DNA of 64,000 nt from JBOGUF01 sp050696075 (GTDB lineage Bacteria > Chloroflexota > Chloroflexia > Thermomicrobiales > UBA6265): the NCBI GenBank assembly GCA_050696075.1, contig JBOGUF010000128.1, positions 78,863-142,862 on the forward strand. The letters run 5' to 3'. Position numbers and translations under genes: made by a program. The notes beneath the pieces are model-generated. The model did not search any database and was not told where the DNA came from. It saw only the letters and a list, made by a program, of their open reading frames with translations. Numbering within the stretch: position 1 is the first letter of the stretch; each line of letters starts with the position of its first letter. Positions 9,014-17,123 of the stretch are shown piece by piece.

Positions 9014-11065
9014 ATGCGAATGACAGCGACGGCTGCCGATTTGGCGACACGCGTGATCGATCCGGCGTCGATTCCGCACCGTGTCGTCGCGCCGGACGTG
9101 CCCGGCGGCGATGACCGGTATCGTCCGATCGCCGACTACGCGATGGTTGGCAACGCCCAGAGCGCCACGCTGATCGCCAGCGACGGCTCGATCGACTGGC
9201 TCTGTCTGCCGCACTTCGATAGTCCAGCCATTTTATGTCGCCTGCTCGACGCCGAGATCGGCGGCTACTTGGCAGTCAGGCCCAAGGGCGAGATCGCGGG
9301 CAGACGGCGATGTTACCGGGAGCGATCGGCCGTGCTGGAGACCGAGTTCGACCTGGGCGATCGCGCATTGGTGCTGACCGACGCGATGCCGCTGGCCGAG
9401 GCCGAGCCGGACGGTCTCCTCGACGGCATCTGGCGCGGCGTCGCGCGGCACCGGTTCGTCCGGTGGTTGACGGCACATGGGGGCGACATCGACGTCGTGC
9501 TCGACGCCAGGATCGGCCTCAACTACGCCGCCACGGTGCCCAACGTGGAACTTGTGGCGGAGCGCGGCGCGATCTTGTCCGGTCCCGCTGAGTGGCTGGC
9601 CCTAGTCTGGCCGGGTGAATTGCGACACGACGGCGATACGGTGGCGCTGGTCCTCGGCCACGAACAGGACGAGGAGGCTGCCCGCGCCTTGCTCGAACAC
9701 GACGACTGGCGGGAGGAGGTCGCGGCAACGGACGCGGCGTGGCGGGCTTGGGCGTCCCATCGGACGATCGCCGCCGACGGACCTTACGCCGGGACGATGC
9801 TGCGCTCGGCCTTGACACCGCGTATGCTCACCTTCGAGCCGACCAGCGCGATCGTGGCCGCGCCGACGACGTCGCTGCCGGAGGAGATCGGCGGGGTCCG
9901 CAACTGGGACTATCGGTACTGCTGGCTGCGCGATGCCACCTTCACACTGTATGCGCTGCTGCTGGTCGGCGACCGCACCGCGGCGCTGGCATTCTGGCGC
10001 TGGATCGAGGGCGCGTGCGGCGGGCACGGGGCGGCGGGTCTGCAGATCATGTATGGGATTCATGGCGAGCGGGATCTGCCGGAGCGCACCCTCCCCCACC
10101 TTGCCGGGTATCGCGATTCCAGACCGGTGCGCATCGGCAACGCCGCCTACGATCAGCGGCAACTCGACGTCTACGGCGAGGTGCTTGATGCGCTCTGGTT
10201 CTACTATCTGCACGGTGGAATCGATGGATCGCCGCCAGCGATCGATCCGAACGTCTGGTTGCTGATGCGCGACGTGGCCGATCACATTTGCACAGTCTGG
10301 CGGCAGCCGGACCAGGGTATCTGGGAGGTGCGCGGCGAAGCCAGACATTATGTCTACTCAAAGGTGATGTGCTGGGTCGGACTCGATCGCGCCGTGCGGC
10401 TGGCGGACAAGATGGCTGCCGGCGGTGAGGTGGAGCGCTGGACCCGCGAACGGGATGCAATCTTCGCCGAGATCGTGGAGCGGGGGTACGACCGCGAGCG
10501 GAACGCGTTCATGATGGCCTACGGGTCGACCGACGTCGACGCGGCGGTCCTGCGCTTGCCACTGGTCGGCTTCCTTCCCGCCGACGACCCACGGATTGTG
10601 GGGACGATCGAGTTGATTCAGCGCGAGTTGCAGCAGGACGGCCTCGTCCACCGGTACCGCACGGACGATAATCTGCCCGGCGGCGAGGGGGCGTTTTCGA
10701 TTTGCACCTATTGGCTGATCGATTGTTTGACGGCGCTGGGCCGGATCGACGAAGCGAAGGCGATCTTCGACCGGATGCTCACCTATGCCAGCGACCTCGG
10801 GCTCTTCGCCGAGGAGGTCGATCCGGCGACGGGCGCGGCGCTCGGCAACTACCCGCGGGCGTTCACGCACCTGGCGCTGATCGACGCCGGGGTTGACCTG
10901 ACGGAGGCATTGCAGCGGCGCGCGGCGATGCCGGGCGAGCTCGGAGAGCGGGCCCGCGAGGTTCGGCGTGGCCGCACGCGGCGCGGCGAGCCAGGTGGCG
11001 AGGACGGCAAGGCGGCAAGGCGGCAAGGCGGCGAGGACGGCAGAGGGATTGGGGAAGGCCAATGA
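9014..11065 (+). CDS. Glycoside hydrolase family 15 protein (glucoamylase/trehalase-like)
   Basis: ATG 9014 lies four bases after AGGAG; ATG 9020 is equally possible. The product of about 683 residues has the GH15 plan. An N-terminal beta domain carries a GSIDWLCLP motif, and an (alpha/alpha)6 barrel follows with RNWDYRYCWLRDA. Candidate acidic catalytic residues are in GIWEVRG and in LFAEEVDP. Bacterial GH15 enzymes of this type act on alpha-glucans, trehalose or related saccharides in the cytoplasm; no signal peptide is present. The last 35 or so residues are a Gly/Arg/Lys-rich tail encoded by an octamer tandem repeat, which is not part of the conserved fold. The gene overlaps the next by four bases. 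Confidence 0.85.
   Translation: MRMTATAADLATRVIDPASIPHRVVAPDVPGGDDRYRPIADYAMVGNAQSATLIASDGSIDWLCLPHFDSPAILCRLLDAEIGGYLAVRPKGEIAGRRRCYRERSAVLETEFDLGDRALVLTDAMPLAEAEPDGLLDGIWRGVARHRFVRWLTAHGGDIDVVLDARIGLNYAATVPNVELVAERGAILSGPAEWLALVWPGELRHDGDTVALVLGHEQDEEAARALLEHDDWREEVAATDAAWRAWASHRTIAADGPYAGTMLRSALTPRMLTFEPTSAIVAAPTTSLPEEIGGVRNWDYRYCWLRDATFTLYALLLVGDRTAALAFWRWIEGACGGHGAAGLQIMYGIHGERDLPERTLPHLAGYRDSRPVRIGNAAYDQRQLDVYGEVLDALWFYYLHGGIDGSPPAIDPNVWLLMRDVADHICTVWRQPDQGIWEVRGEARHYVYSKVMCWVGLDRAVRLADKMAAGGEVERWTRERDAIFAEIVERGYDRERNAFMMAYGSTDVDAAVLRLPLVGFLPADDPRIVGTIELIQRELQQDGLVHRYRTDDNLPGGEGAFSICTYWLIDCLTALGRIDEAKAIFDRMLTYASDLGLFAEEVDPATGAALGNYPRAFTHLALIDAGVDLTEALQRRAAMPGELGERAREVRRGRTRRGEPGGEDGKAARRQGGEDGRGIGEGQ
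11010..11033 (+). repeat. Octamer tandem repeat (AGGCGGCA/G)x3 inside the GH15 3' end
   Basis: Three copies of AGGCGGCR, flanked by AGGACGGC variants, extend the reading frame of the GH15 gene by a low-complexity tail. It is a near match to the (AGGCGGCC)x3 array at 257. Confidence 0.75.
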
Positions 11066-11649
11066 ACGACGAGGCGCCGATCGTCAACATCGTTGGGGAA
11101 CTGGTGGCACTGGGTCCGGTCCGGCGAGACTTGTTGCCGTTGTACCAGCGGTGGGTGAACGACTTCCAGACAACGCGCAACATCGGCATCCCGCCAGCGC
11201 CGATGTCGATGGAGTCCGAGGAAGCTTGGTACGAGAGCCGGAATAAACCGAACGAGGCGACGTTCACGATTTACGAGCGTGCGACATGGCGGCCGATCGG
11301 CAACACCGCGCTCCATGGCATCGACCACCGCAACCGCTCAGCGGGTTTCGGCATCATGATCGGCGAGGCGGATTGTCGGGGCAAAGGGTATGGGACCGAA
11401 GTGACGTGCCTGATGCTCGACTTCGCCTTCACCGCACTGGGGTTGCACAACGTGATGCTGACGGTCTTCGAGTTCAACTACGCCGGGCAGCGGGCGTATG
11501 CGAAGGCGGGATTTCGCGAGTTCGGCCGGCGGCGTCAGGCTCGTTCGATGGGCGGGCAGCTCTGGGACGAGATCTACATGGACTGCTTGGCGACCGAATT
11601 CACTAGCCCGGTACTTAACCGGGTTTTCCAGCCCGATGAACCGCGATGA
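11062..11649 (+). CDS. GNAT-family N-acetyltransferase (RimJ/RimL type)
   Basis: The ATG overlaps the GH15 stop codon (ATGA), so the two genes are probably translationally coupled. The 195-residue protein shows the GNAT fold: an N-terminal LxPVxRxDLLPLYQRW segment, the acetyl-CoA loop motif as CRGKGYG, then a NVMLTVFEFNYAGQRAYAKAGF segment typical of RimJ/RimL-like enzymes. The substrate (protein N-terminus, polyamine or antibiotic) cannot be read. The final nine or so codons run through a CCCGGT hairpin followed by TTTT (11607-11627), so the original C-terminus may have been shorter. Confidence 0.85.
   Translation: MNDEAPIVNIVGELVALGPVRRDLLPLYQRWVNDFQTTRNIGIPPAPMSMESEEAWYESRNKPNEATFTIYERATWRPIGNTALHGIDHRNRSAGFGIMIGEADCRGKGYGTEVTCLMLDFAFTALGLHNVMLTVFEFNYAGQRAYAKAGFREFGRRRQARSMGGQLWDEIYMDCLATEFTSPVLNRVFQPDEPR
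11607..11627 (+). terminator. Short hairpin with T-run inside the 3' end of the GNAT gene
   Basis: CCCGGT (11607-11612) pairs with ACCGGG (11618-11623) around an ACTTA loop and is followed by TTTT. It has the form of an intrinsic terminator but lies 22 bases before the annotated stop codon. Confidence 0.5.
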
Positions 11650-11692
11650 TGCCATTCTGAGAAACCTGGACGGTGCGGCTCCGGAGGCCGCG

Positions 11693-11965
11693 TCACCCTC
11701 GTTCGTGCCAAAGACGGCCATCCATGCAAGGAACGTTCTCGACGATCCAGAGGAGACGCCCGATCCTTGCGGTCACACCGAGTTCTTCTTCAGTCTCACG
11801 GGCGAATGTGTCCGTCGCCGTCTCCATCAGCTTGCCGAGGCCACCGGGCATGAGCCAGAAGACGGTTCCGTCCAACTGTCCCAGGAGGATGTGGCCGCGC
11901 TCGATGCAGACGCCGGCAATACGGTAATTGAAGCGGACGGTAACCGTGATATCGTCGGCGGCCAT
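11693..11965 (-). pseudogene. Nudix hydrolase, truncated at the C-terminus
   Basis: The 90-residue product keeps a full Nudix box (GGLGKLME, then REtEEELG after seven residues), the metal-binding signature for hydrolysing nucleoside diphosphates linked to other groups. It ends at LWHERG, where homologues normally continue from a HE-type motif for another 50-60 residues; no other frame continues the family. The break point near 11695 abuts the hairpin-bearing sequence after the GNAT gene, so a deletion or rearrangement probably removed the 3' end. A short functional protein cannot be excluded, but the missing strands of the fold make that unlikely. Confidence 0.6.
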
Positions 11966-12030
11966 TCAGCGCCTCTTTCTCATGGCAAGCAGGTGATCGT
12001 ACGGCGAATGCGATGCGGGGGGTGCGGAGC

Positions 12031-12381
12031 TCAGTTGGGCTTGCGGCCGCTGACGGTAAAGAATGTCAGTGCCCAGAAGAAGTCGCCCGTGCGGGAGGTG
12101 GCTTCCATTGTGTCAATGACCAGATCAGCTTCCGCTCTGGTGACGGCACCCGCCTCGCGCACCTTCTCGATTAACGGTCGGCCTCCCACCGGATCGAGCA
12201 GGACGGCGGCATCGGACAAGATGAGCGCCGAGGGCTCGATGGCACCGTCGATAAACCCGCCAGTCATGCTGAGCATGGTAGGGACGCGCCAGTTGTCGCG
12301 CATCGTGCGATATACGTAGTTCGCGGCGTCGGGACCGATCGATAAGGTCGGCGGGTCGGCCGGCGGGTTACGTCCGAACAA
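12031..12381 (-). pseudogene. SAM-dependent methyltransferase, C-terminal fragment
   Basis: The 116-residue frame ends in GDFFWALTFFTVSGRKP, which looks like the last beta strands of a class I methyltransferase. The preceding helical part resembles the variable region before them. The SAM-binding GxGxG motif and the first half of the fold are absent, and the upstream side runs into a palindrome (12391-12411) and an inverted repeat (12413-12502). It is read as the remnant of a gene cut at its 5' end. The family call rests on the tail only. Confidence 0.45.
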
Positions 12382-12390
12382 TCAGCCCTG

Positions 12391-12411
12391 CGCGGGGTTA
12401 GAAATCCCGCG
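12391..12411 (+). repeat. Short palindrome CGCGGG...CCCGCG, copy 1
   Basis: Six-bp arms (12391-12396 and 12406-12411) flank a 9-base centre. In reverse complement it matches the palindrome at 20263-20282 at about 19 of 21 positions, indicating a dispersed REP-like unit. Confidence 0.6.
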
Positions 12412-12412
12412 T

Positions 12413-12502
12413 TGAGGGATGGTTCAGACGGGTGAGTTTGGACTTGACCGTGCTGAGAGCACCGAAGCTTGAAACTGTCACGTACATCTGAACCATCCCT
12501 CA
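12413..12502 (+). repeat. Perfect 16-bp inverted repeat bounding about 90 bp
   Basis: TGAGGGATGGTTCAGA (12413-12428) is repeated as its exact reverse complement at 12487-12502, enclosing 58 bp. The right arm supplies the last codons of the PIN-domain toxin gene. No target duplication is obvious. It may be a very small non-autonomous element or a long hairpin structure. Confidence 0.7.
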
Positions 12503-12996
12503 TCCTCGGGATCAGCCGTTCCGGCCCCGGCTTCCCCTGCTTCCTCGTCGAGTTCGTCCAAGACGGCAAGAAACTCGACGACGGTGACAATCTTGAGCGT
12601 GCCGGGGTGGGGATCGCCGGCGAGCGTGGTGAGATCCTCGTCGCCGGTCACCAAGTAGTCGGCATCGCCGGCCAAAGCGGTGCCCAAGATCTTTTCGTCT
12701 TTGGGGTCGCGCACCCGCACGGGCAACGTCGATCTGGGGATGACCCGCGGCGCGGCGGCGAGGGCGGTCAGGAGGGCGTCGATGTCCTTGGCCAGCACGC
12801 GGTACTTGACCACGATCTTCGGTCGACCGAAGACACCGACGATCTCGGTGTACTGGGCGTCAGAGAGGATGAGATGGAAGCGGTGCGCGCGGAAGGCCTC
12901 GACGAGCCGGAAAGGGTTACCCCGCCGCAGGATCAGGCCGCTGACGAAGAGGTTGGTGTCAACGACCACGCGCGGCGGCGCGCTGCTCGTGCTCAT
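12478..12996 (-). CDS. PIN-domain toxin of a type II toxin-antitoxin pair
   Basis: The 172-residue protein begins with VVVDTNLFVS, the first catalytic Asp of PIN nucleases, and later shows RDPKDEKILGTALAGDADYLVTGDEDL, which carries the other acidic ligands. PIN toxins cleave RNA in a metal-dependent manner. The start ATG at 12996 follows CAGGAG and overlaps the upstream antitoxin gene by 38 bases, the usual arrangement. The C-terminal 30 residues are acidic, and the last few are encoded by one arm of the 16-bp inverted repeat, so the tail may not be ancestral. Confidence 0.75.
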   Translation of the reverse strand: MSTSSAPPRVVVDTNLFVSGLILRRGNPFRLVEAFRAHRFHLILSDAQYTEIVGVFGRPKIVVKYRVLAKDIDALLTALAAAPRVIPRSTLPVRVRDPKDEKILGTALAGDADYLVTGDEDLTTLAGDPHPGTLKIVTVVEFLAVLDELDEEAGEAGAGTADPEDEGWFRCT

Positions 12997-13183
12997 ACCG
13001 CTCCTGACGGACCTCTTCGACTGACTCTGTCACGTCGCGCAGGACTTCGTCTGGGTCTTTGTCCTTGTTGCGCTCGCGGATGCGATCGACCGCGGCCCAG
13101 GCCCGGTCCCACTGCTCCCGCAGGAGCCGCTCGTCGGTTTCCGGGTTGATCAGCACGGTCATGGGTTTGCCCTGTTGTGCCAC
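12959..13183 (-). CDS. Probable antitoxin partner of the PIN toxin
   Basis: GTG 13183 is chosen because AAGGAGG lies five bases upstream; the frame is open to 13234. The 74-residue product has a short strand-like N-terminus (KPMTVLINP) and a highly charged helical remainder rich in Arg and Glu, as expected for an antitoxin that wraps around its toxin. No DNA-binding family could be assigned with confidence. Overlap with the toxin gene supports the role. Confidence 0.6.
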   Translation of the reverse strand: MAQQGKPMTVLINPETDERLLREQWDRAWAAVDRIRERNKDKDPDEVLRDVTESVEEVRQERYEHEQRAAARGR

Positions 13184-13288
13184 GACGGCCTCCTTGCCGT
13201 AGGAGCGCGATCGTAGCAGATCGCGAGCGGCCACGCACGTGCGTGGCCGCTCCGGGCAGGATGGGAACTTCTGCTCGTCGATGAATGG

Positions 13289-13563
13289 TCAGGTCGTCGG
13301 CGTGCCCTCCGGCGCGAGCGGCGGCAGGAGGCGGCATTTCACGACCTGGGCCGCGCCACTGTCCGTGATGTAGACGCCGCCCTGCCCGTCCAGCGCGATG
13401 CCGTCGGCGACGTAGAAGTCTCCTCCCTGGTCGAAGATCTGGAAACGCCCCATGCTTATGTCGTTGGCCCACATGGCGCCGTCCAGGGCGACGGCGGCCC
13501 AGACGGTGCTGGCTAGCGGCACTGGACCGCCAGTCGCCTCCCAGACAAACTCGGCAGGACTCG
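13289..13563 (-). pseudogene. Beta-propeller (NHL-like) protein, C-terminal remnant
   Basis: On the minus strand the last 90 or so codons of a larger frame read as two propeller-like strands, including DGIALDGQGGVYITDSG, a pattern of NHL or SMP-30-type repeats, and stop at TGA 13289-13291. Upstream of about 13563 the frame runs antisense through the M42 peptidase gene and is not protein-like. The remnant is therefore the 3' end of a lost gene, joined directly to the 5' end of the M42 gene. Confidence 0.5.
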
Positions 13564-13588
13564 ATTGGATCGGCGGGAGGACGGGAGG

Positions 13589-14639
13589 ATGCGAGTGTCG
13601 GGTGCGGTGCGGGACGAAACGATCTTCGATCTGGTCAAGACGCTGTGCGAGTTGCCAGGGCCGGTCGGGCACGAGGATGCGGTGCAGGACTGGATCGTAG
13701 AGCGCTGGGGCGGGTGCTGCCAGGAGGTGCGGCGGACGCGGATCGATAACGTTATGGCGAAGGTCGGTGGGGCGGGACCGCGACTGCTGCTGATGGGACA
13801 TGCGGACGAAATCTGCTGGATGGTGAAGTCGATCCATGACGACGGGTTTCTGCACCTGTGGCCGTACTATGCCGACACGCTCGGGCATCCGCCGAAGTCG
13901 ATGCTGCCGGTCAATCAGCCCGCGCTGGTTATGACCGGCAATGGCAACATCGAAGGGGTCTTCGCGACCGCTAGCGGGCACGTCGTCGGTGGGCAACGTG
14001 CCAAGCAGAACGAGCCTTTTCGGTGGAACGACTGGTTCGTCGATATCGGCGTGGCGTCGCGAGAAGGGGCGGAGGCGCTCGGGATTCACGCCGGATGCCG
14101 GGTGATCTGGAATCCGCCGGTGCGGCGATTGGGCGCGCGCCACATCGTCGGGAAGGCGATGGACGACCGGGCGGCCCTCGCGATCGCGACGCTGGCGGGC
14201 AAGGCGCTGGCCGGTCGGGACGACCTGGCCTACGAAGTGTGGCTCGCCTCGACGGTGCAAGAGGAGAATGGGCTCATTGGGGCATCAAGTCTCTTCGATG
14301 AATTGAACGTCGATCGTTGCATTGCGCTCGATGTCGGGTTGACCGGCGACATCCCAGGGCCGGACCGGCGGGATTTTCCGTGTAAGCTCGGCGGTGGTCC
14401 GACGGTCGTCTACAAAGACAACAGCGCCCACTACTCGCGCAAGCTGTCCGACGAGCTGGTTGCCGCCGCCCGTCGCGCCGGCATCCTGGTGCAGCAGGCG
14501 ATCTTCGCCAATTACGGCAGCGACGGCGCTGTTGACCTATCCGACGCGGTATACGCATTCGCCGATCGAGACGGTGGATGAGGGGGATCTAAGAACGTGC
14601 ATTGACCTCATCGTCGCATTCGCGACCACGGATCGGTAG
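13589..14639 (+). pseudogene. M42-family aminopeptidase/endoglucanase, frameshifted near its 3' end
   Basis: ATG 13589 follows GGGAGGACGGGAGG. The first frame runs to 14581 and contains M42 landmarks: GHADE (first His ligand), MDDRAA (Asp), QEENG (catalytic Glu and ligand) and ALDVG (Asp). After NYGSDG at about 14525 the frame shifts. The rest of the family C-terminus, including PTRYTHSP with the last metal-binding His, is found in another frame ending at 14639. About ten expected residues (the AGIPT region) are also missing, which suggests a small deletion between ACGGCG repeats. As it stands the product lacks a metal ligand and is probably inactive. Confidence 0.75.
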
Positions 14640-14663
14640 CGAGCGTATGTTAGAAGGGGGCGT

Positions 14664-14891
14664 ATGACGGTCCAGAAGCTGCCGGTTCTCAAGGGTCGTC
14701 AGGTTATCGCCGCCCTTGAGCGCGCTGGCTTTGTCATCACCGGCGGCACGAAACACACGAAAATGCGCGGACCGGCAGGCCAAATTGTGATGATCCCGAA
14801 CCATCCGGGAGAAGACGTCAAACCCGGCACGTTGCGGAACATTGTGCGGCAGGCAGAATTGACGGCGGAAGAATTCCGATCCTATGTATGA
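14664..14891 (+). CDS. hicA: HicA-family toxin (YcfA-like mRNA interferase)
   Basis: The 75-residue protein matches HicA: an RQVIAALERAGF helix, then a GGTKHTKM segment with the conserved histidine, and a GTLRNIVRQAEL C-terminal helix. HicA toxins are small double-stranded-RNA-binding-fold RNases that degrade mRNA unless bound by HicB. The start ATG follows AAGGGGG. The antitoxin gene begins 12 bases after the stop, behind its own GGAGG. Confidence 0.8.
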   Translation: MTVQKLPVLKGRQVIAALERAGFVITGGTKHTKMRGPAGQIVMIPNHPGEDVKPGTLRNIVRQAELTAEEFRSYV

Positions 14892-14903
14892 GGAGGCGGG
14901 CTG

Positions 14904-15140
14904 ATGCGATTCGTTGTCGTGCTCGAACCAGACGAAGAAGTGGGCGGGTACAATGTCACAGTCCCGGCGCTGCCAGGCTGCTTCACCCAAGGCGAGACGG
15001 TCGATCAGTCGCTCGAACGGGCAAGAGATGCCATCGCTGTCTATCTGGAGGGAGAGACAACCGCGAGCCTGCGTGCCGCGGGAGTCGATCCGTCCATGCT
15101 CGTCGAGGTCGTCGAAGTGGAATCGCCGCTGTCGGTATGA
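14904..15140 (+). CDS. hicB: HicB-family antitoxin
   Basis: The 78-residue protein has the HicB partial RNase H fold: EEVGGYNVTVPALPGCFTQGET, then a helix DQSLERARDAIAVYLEG. It lacks the extra C-terminal DNA-binding domain found in longer HicB proteins, so autoregulation is not assured. A GGAGG site seven bases upstream of the ATG supports this start. Together with the upstream toxin gene it forms a compact two-gene cassette beside a decayed peptidase gene. Confidence 0.8.
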   Translation: MRFVVVLEPDEEVGGYNVTVPALPGCFTQGETVDQSLERARDAIAVYLEGETTASLRAAGVDPSMLVEVVEVESPLSV

Positions 15141-15191
15141 GCCGCGGCGTTGACGTTCAGTTGGCGTCCTGACCCCGACCTGAGGAATCGG

Positions 15192-15488
15192 ATGGCCTGG
15201 CCGCGGCGCAACGAGTTTGATTGGGCGGAGCGGGCGTTCGTGTATCGCCACATCGTAGAACACGAGCGGCCGCCGACGGTGGACGAGACCGCGGTGGCGT
15301 TCGGGATTGGCGTTGATGAGGCGCGGGCGGCGTACGAGCGGCTGCACGATCGGCATGCGCTGTTTCTTGATCCTCAGAGCCGGGACGTTCGGATGGCGAA
15401 CCCAATTGCCGGCAGACCAACATCGGTTCGGGTGTTGGCAAAGGCGATCTTTCGCGCGCTCGGATTGGATGGTCCGTTCTGGTCGTAG
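15192..15488 (+). CDS. Alkylmercury-lyase-like (MerB) N-terminal domain protein, probably truncated
   Basis: ATG 15192 follows TGAGGA. The 98-residue product resembles the winged-helix first half of MerB-like proteins: FVYRHIVEHERPPTVDETA, then LHDRHALFLDP and RMANPI. Homologues continue with a catalytic domain containing conserved cysteines. Here the sequence changes character after VRVLAKA and stops about 20 residues later, with no cysteine at all. It is therefore either a stand-alone winged-helix protein or the remnant of a larger gene; organomercury cleavage is not expected. Confidence 0.5.
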   Translation: MAWPRRNEFDWAERAFVYRHIVEHERPPTVDETAVAFGIGVDEARAAYERLHDRHALFLDPQSRDVRMANPIAGRPTSVRVLAKAIFRALGLDGPFWS

Positions 15489-15490
15489 GG

Positions 15491-16327
15491 TCAATAAAGG
15501 TCGAGTTCGCCGCGGATGCGGACCAGGCGTTCGAGCCAACGAAAGGTGAACATGCCCGCCAGTGGAAGGATCAAGGCGAAGGCGGCCAGCGGGAGGAGTT
15601 GGGGCGCGATGTCGCGGAAGCCGGCGTGGTCGAGCGCGGCGTCGGCGAGGGCCTGGAAGCCGTAGCCGAGGGGAAGGGCGCGGGCGGGGATGCGCAACCA
15701 GTCGGGCAGCGCCGCCACCGGGTAGTAGATGCCGCCGAGCAAGAGGGCGATCGGGAAGACGACGTTGGAGAACTCGTTGGCTTTTTTGAGCAGCAGCCCG
15801 ATGGCGCCGAAGATCATGCTCATGCCCCAAAGCGCGGCGAGGAAGAGAACAAGCGTCACCGCGAGCGCCGGGTAGTGGGGATCGAAGGTGACGCCGTAGC
15901 CGTAGCGGCCGAGCAGTAGGGAGACCGTGCTGATGACGATCGCCTCGACGAGGCCCGCCAGTTGGAAGCCGCCCAACCAGCTTAGCCGGGAGCAGGGCGC
16001 GAGGAAGAGCGCCGGCAGGGTGCCGCCTCGTCGCTCGCGGTCGAGGATCTCGCCAGCAAAGAAGACGGCGGAGAGAAGGAGCGAGCTGGCCGCGATGGCG
16101 ACAACGGCGTAGCGTTGCAGGTCCGGCCGGTCGCCGTAGATGAGCCCGGTCATCGCGAGCTGCAAAACCGGCAACGCCAGCCAGATCAGGAAGTAGCCGC
16201 CGAAGCCCACCCATTGCAGCCGTTCGAGACTCTTCGCGCGCCAGGAGGCGGCGACTGCACGGATCTCATGCTTCAGGCGACGCTCGCTCCTAATAGAAAT
16301 CGAGGGTGCCGGAACGCTTGGCTGCAT
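15491..16327 (-). CDS. ABC-2 type transporter permease (second)
   Basis: The 278-residue protein has six predicted membrane helices and the ABC-2 pattern: a soluble N-terminus, then GEILDRERRGGTLPALFLAP, typical of the coupling region. The start ATG 16327 lies inside the 3' end of the upstream permease gene (38-base overlap) behind GGAG. With the ATPase at 17120-18124 and the other permease it forms a complete exporter: one nucleotide-binding protein and two different membrane subunits. The cargo cannot be read from sequence. Confidence 0.8.
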   Translation of the reverse strand: MQPSVPAPSISIRSERRLKHEIRAVAASWRAKSLERLQWVGFGGYFLIWLALPVLQLAMTGLIYGDRPDLQRYAVVAIAASSLLLSAVFFAGEILDRERRGGTLPALFLAPCSRLSWLGGFQLAGLVEAIVISTVSLLLGRYGYGVTFDPHYPALAVTLVLFLAALWGMSMIFGAIGLLLKKANEFSNVVFPIALLLGGIYYPVAALPDWLRIPARALPLGYGFQALADAALDHAGFRDIAPQLLPLAAFALILPLAGMFTFRWLERLVRIRGELDLY

Positions 16328-17123
16328 ATTCGACTCTCCGCAAGCTGATCAGGCCGACGATGACGAATCCCGCCGAGACGGCGAGCGACGCCAGCAGTGT
16401 GGTTGAAACATCGGTCAACGACTCGCCGGTGAGCGTACTGCCGCGCAAGGCGTCGATCGCGTGGCTGGCCGGAATAGCGTTGGACAGGGGCTGGAGCCAG
16501 TCAGGCAGTTCGGAGCGAGGGACGACGAAGCCGGCGAGGATCCAGATCGGAAGCTGAAGGAAGTTGGCGAGGACGTTGCCCCGGCGGGAGAGGACGAAGA
16601 GGCCGGCCAGCGCGAAGCCGGTGCAAAGCGAGCCGGCGTACATCGCCAGCATCGCCGCGACGACGGCGAACGGGTCGGTGACGTTGAAGCTGGCGCCGGT
16701 GACGAGGCTGAGCAGGCCGACCATCGCCAGCGATGGCAGCGACCAGATAAATGATCCGACGCCATAGCCCATGATCACGGCGACGCGACTGGCGGGTGAG
16801 AGGAAGAGGGCGCTGACCGTCCCTTCGTGCCGCTCGTGCTCGAAGGCGTAGCCGCTCGACCAGACGGTGGAGTTCCACGCCTCCATGCCGAGCATGCCAA
16901 TGAGGAGGAAGCCGGCGACGTTAGCGCCGGCGACTTCGGAGAGGCCGGAGACGTCATACGTAACCCAAAGCGTAAGGAAGAAAAGCAGCGTGCTCAGCGG
17001 CCAGCGGATGACGTCGACCAGGTAGGCGCTGTAGCGCTTGATGACGGCGCGGGCCGTGCCGACCAGCACCGCCCACCAGTGGGCTGCCGGTCCGCGATGG
17101 CCGACCGCGAACGGGGTGCTCAT
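16290..17123 (-). CDS. ABC-2 type transporter permease (first)
   Basis: The 277-residue protein has about six hydrophobic helices and the same ABC-2 coupling motif (FEHERHEGTVSALFLSP) as its neighbour, which it resembles at low identity. Its start overlaps the ATPase stop by four bases (ATGA), so translation is probably coupled. It belongs to a three-gene exporter operon read on the minus strand. Exporters of this layout move lipids, polysaccharides, drugs or sodium; nothing in the neighbourhood decides which. Confidence 0.8.
   Translation of the reverse strand: MSTPFAVGHRGPAAHWWAVLVGTARAVIKRYSAYLVDVIRWPLSTLLFFLTLWVTYDVSGLSEVAGANVAGFLLIGMLGMEAWNSTVWSSGYAFEHERHEGTVSALFLSPASRVAVIMGYGVGSFIWSLPSLAMVGLLSLVTGASFNVTDPFAVVAAMLAMYAGSLCTGFALAGLFVLSRRGNVLANFLQLPIWILAGFVVPRSELPDWLQPLSNAIPASHAIDALRGSTLTGESLTDVSTTLLASLAVSAGFVIVGLISLRRVEYAAKRSGTLDFY

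Noticed and set aside
14589..16214. 541-codon minus-strand frame across the HicAB and permease region
   Set aside because: It is Arg/Pro-rich, antisense to HicAB and out of frame with the permease gene.
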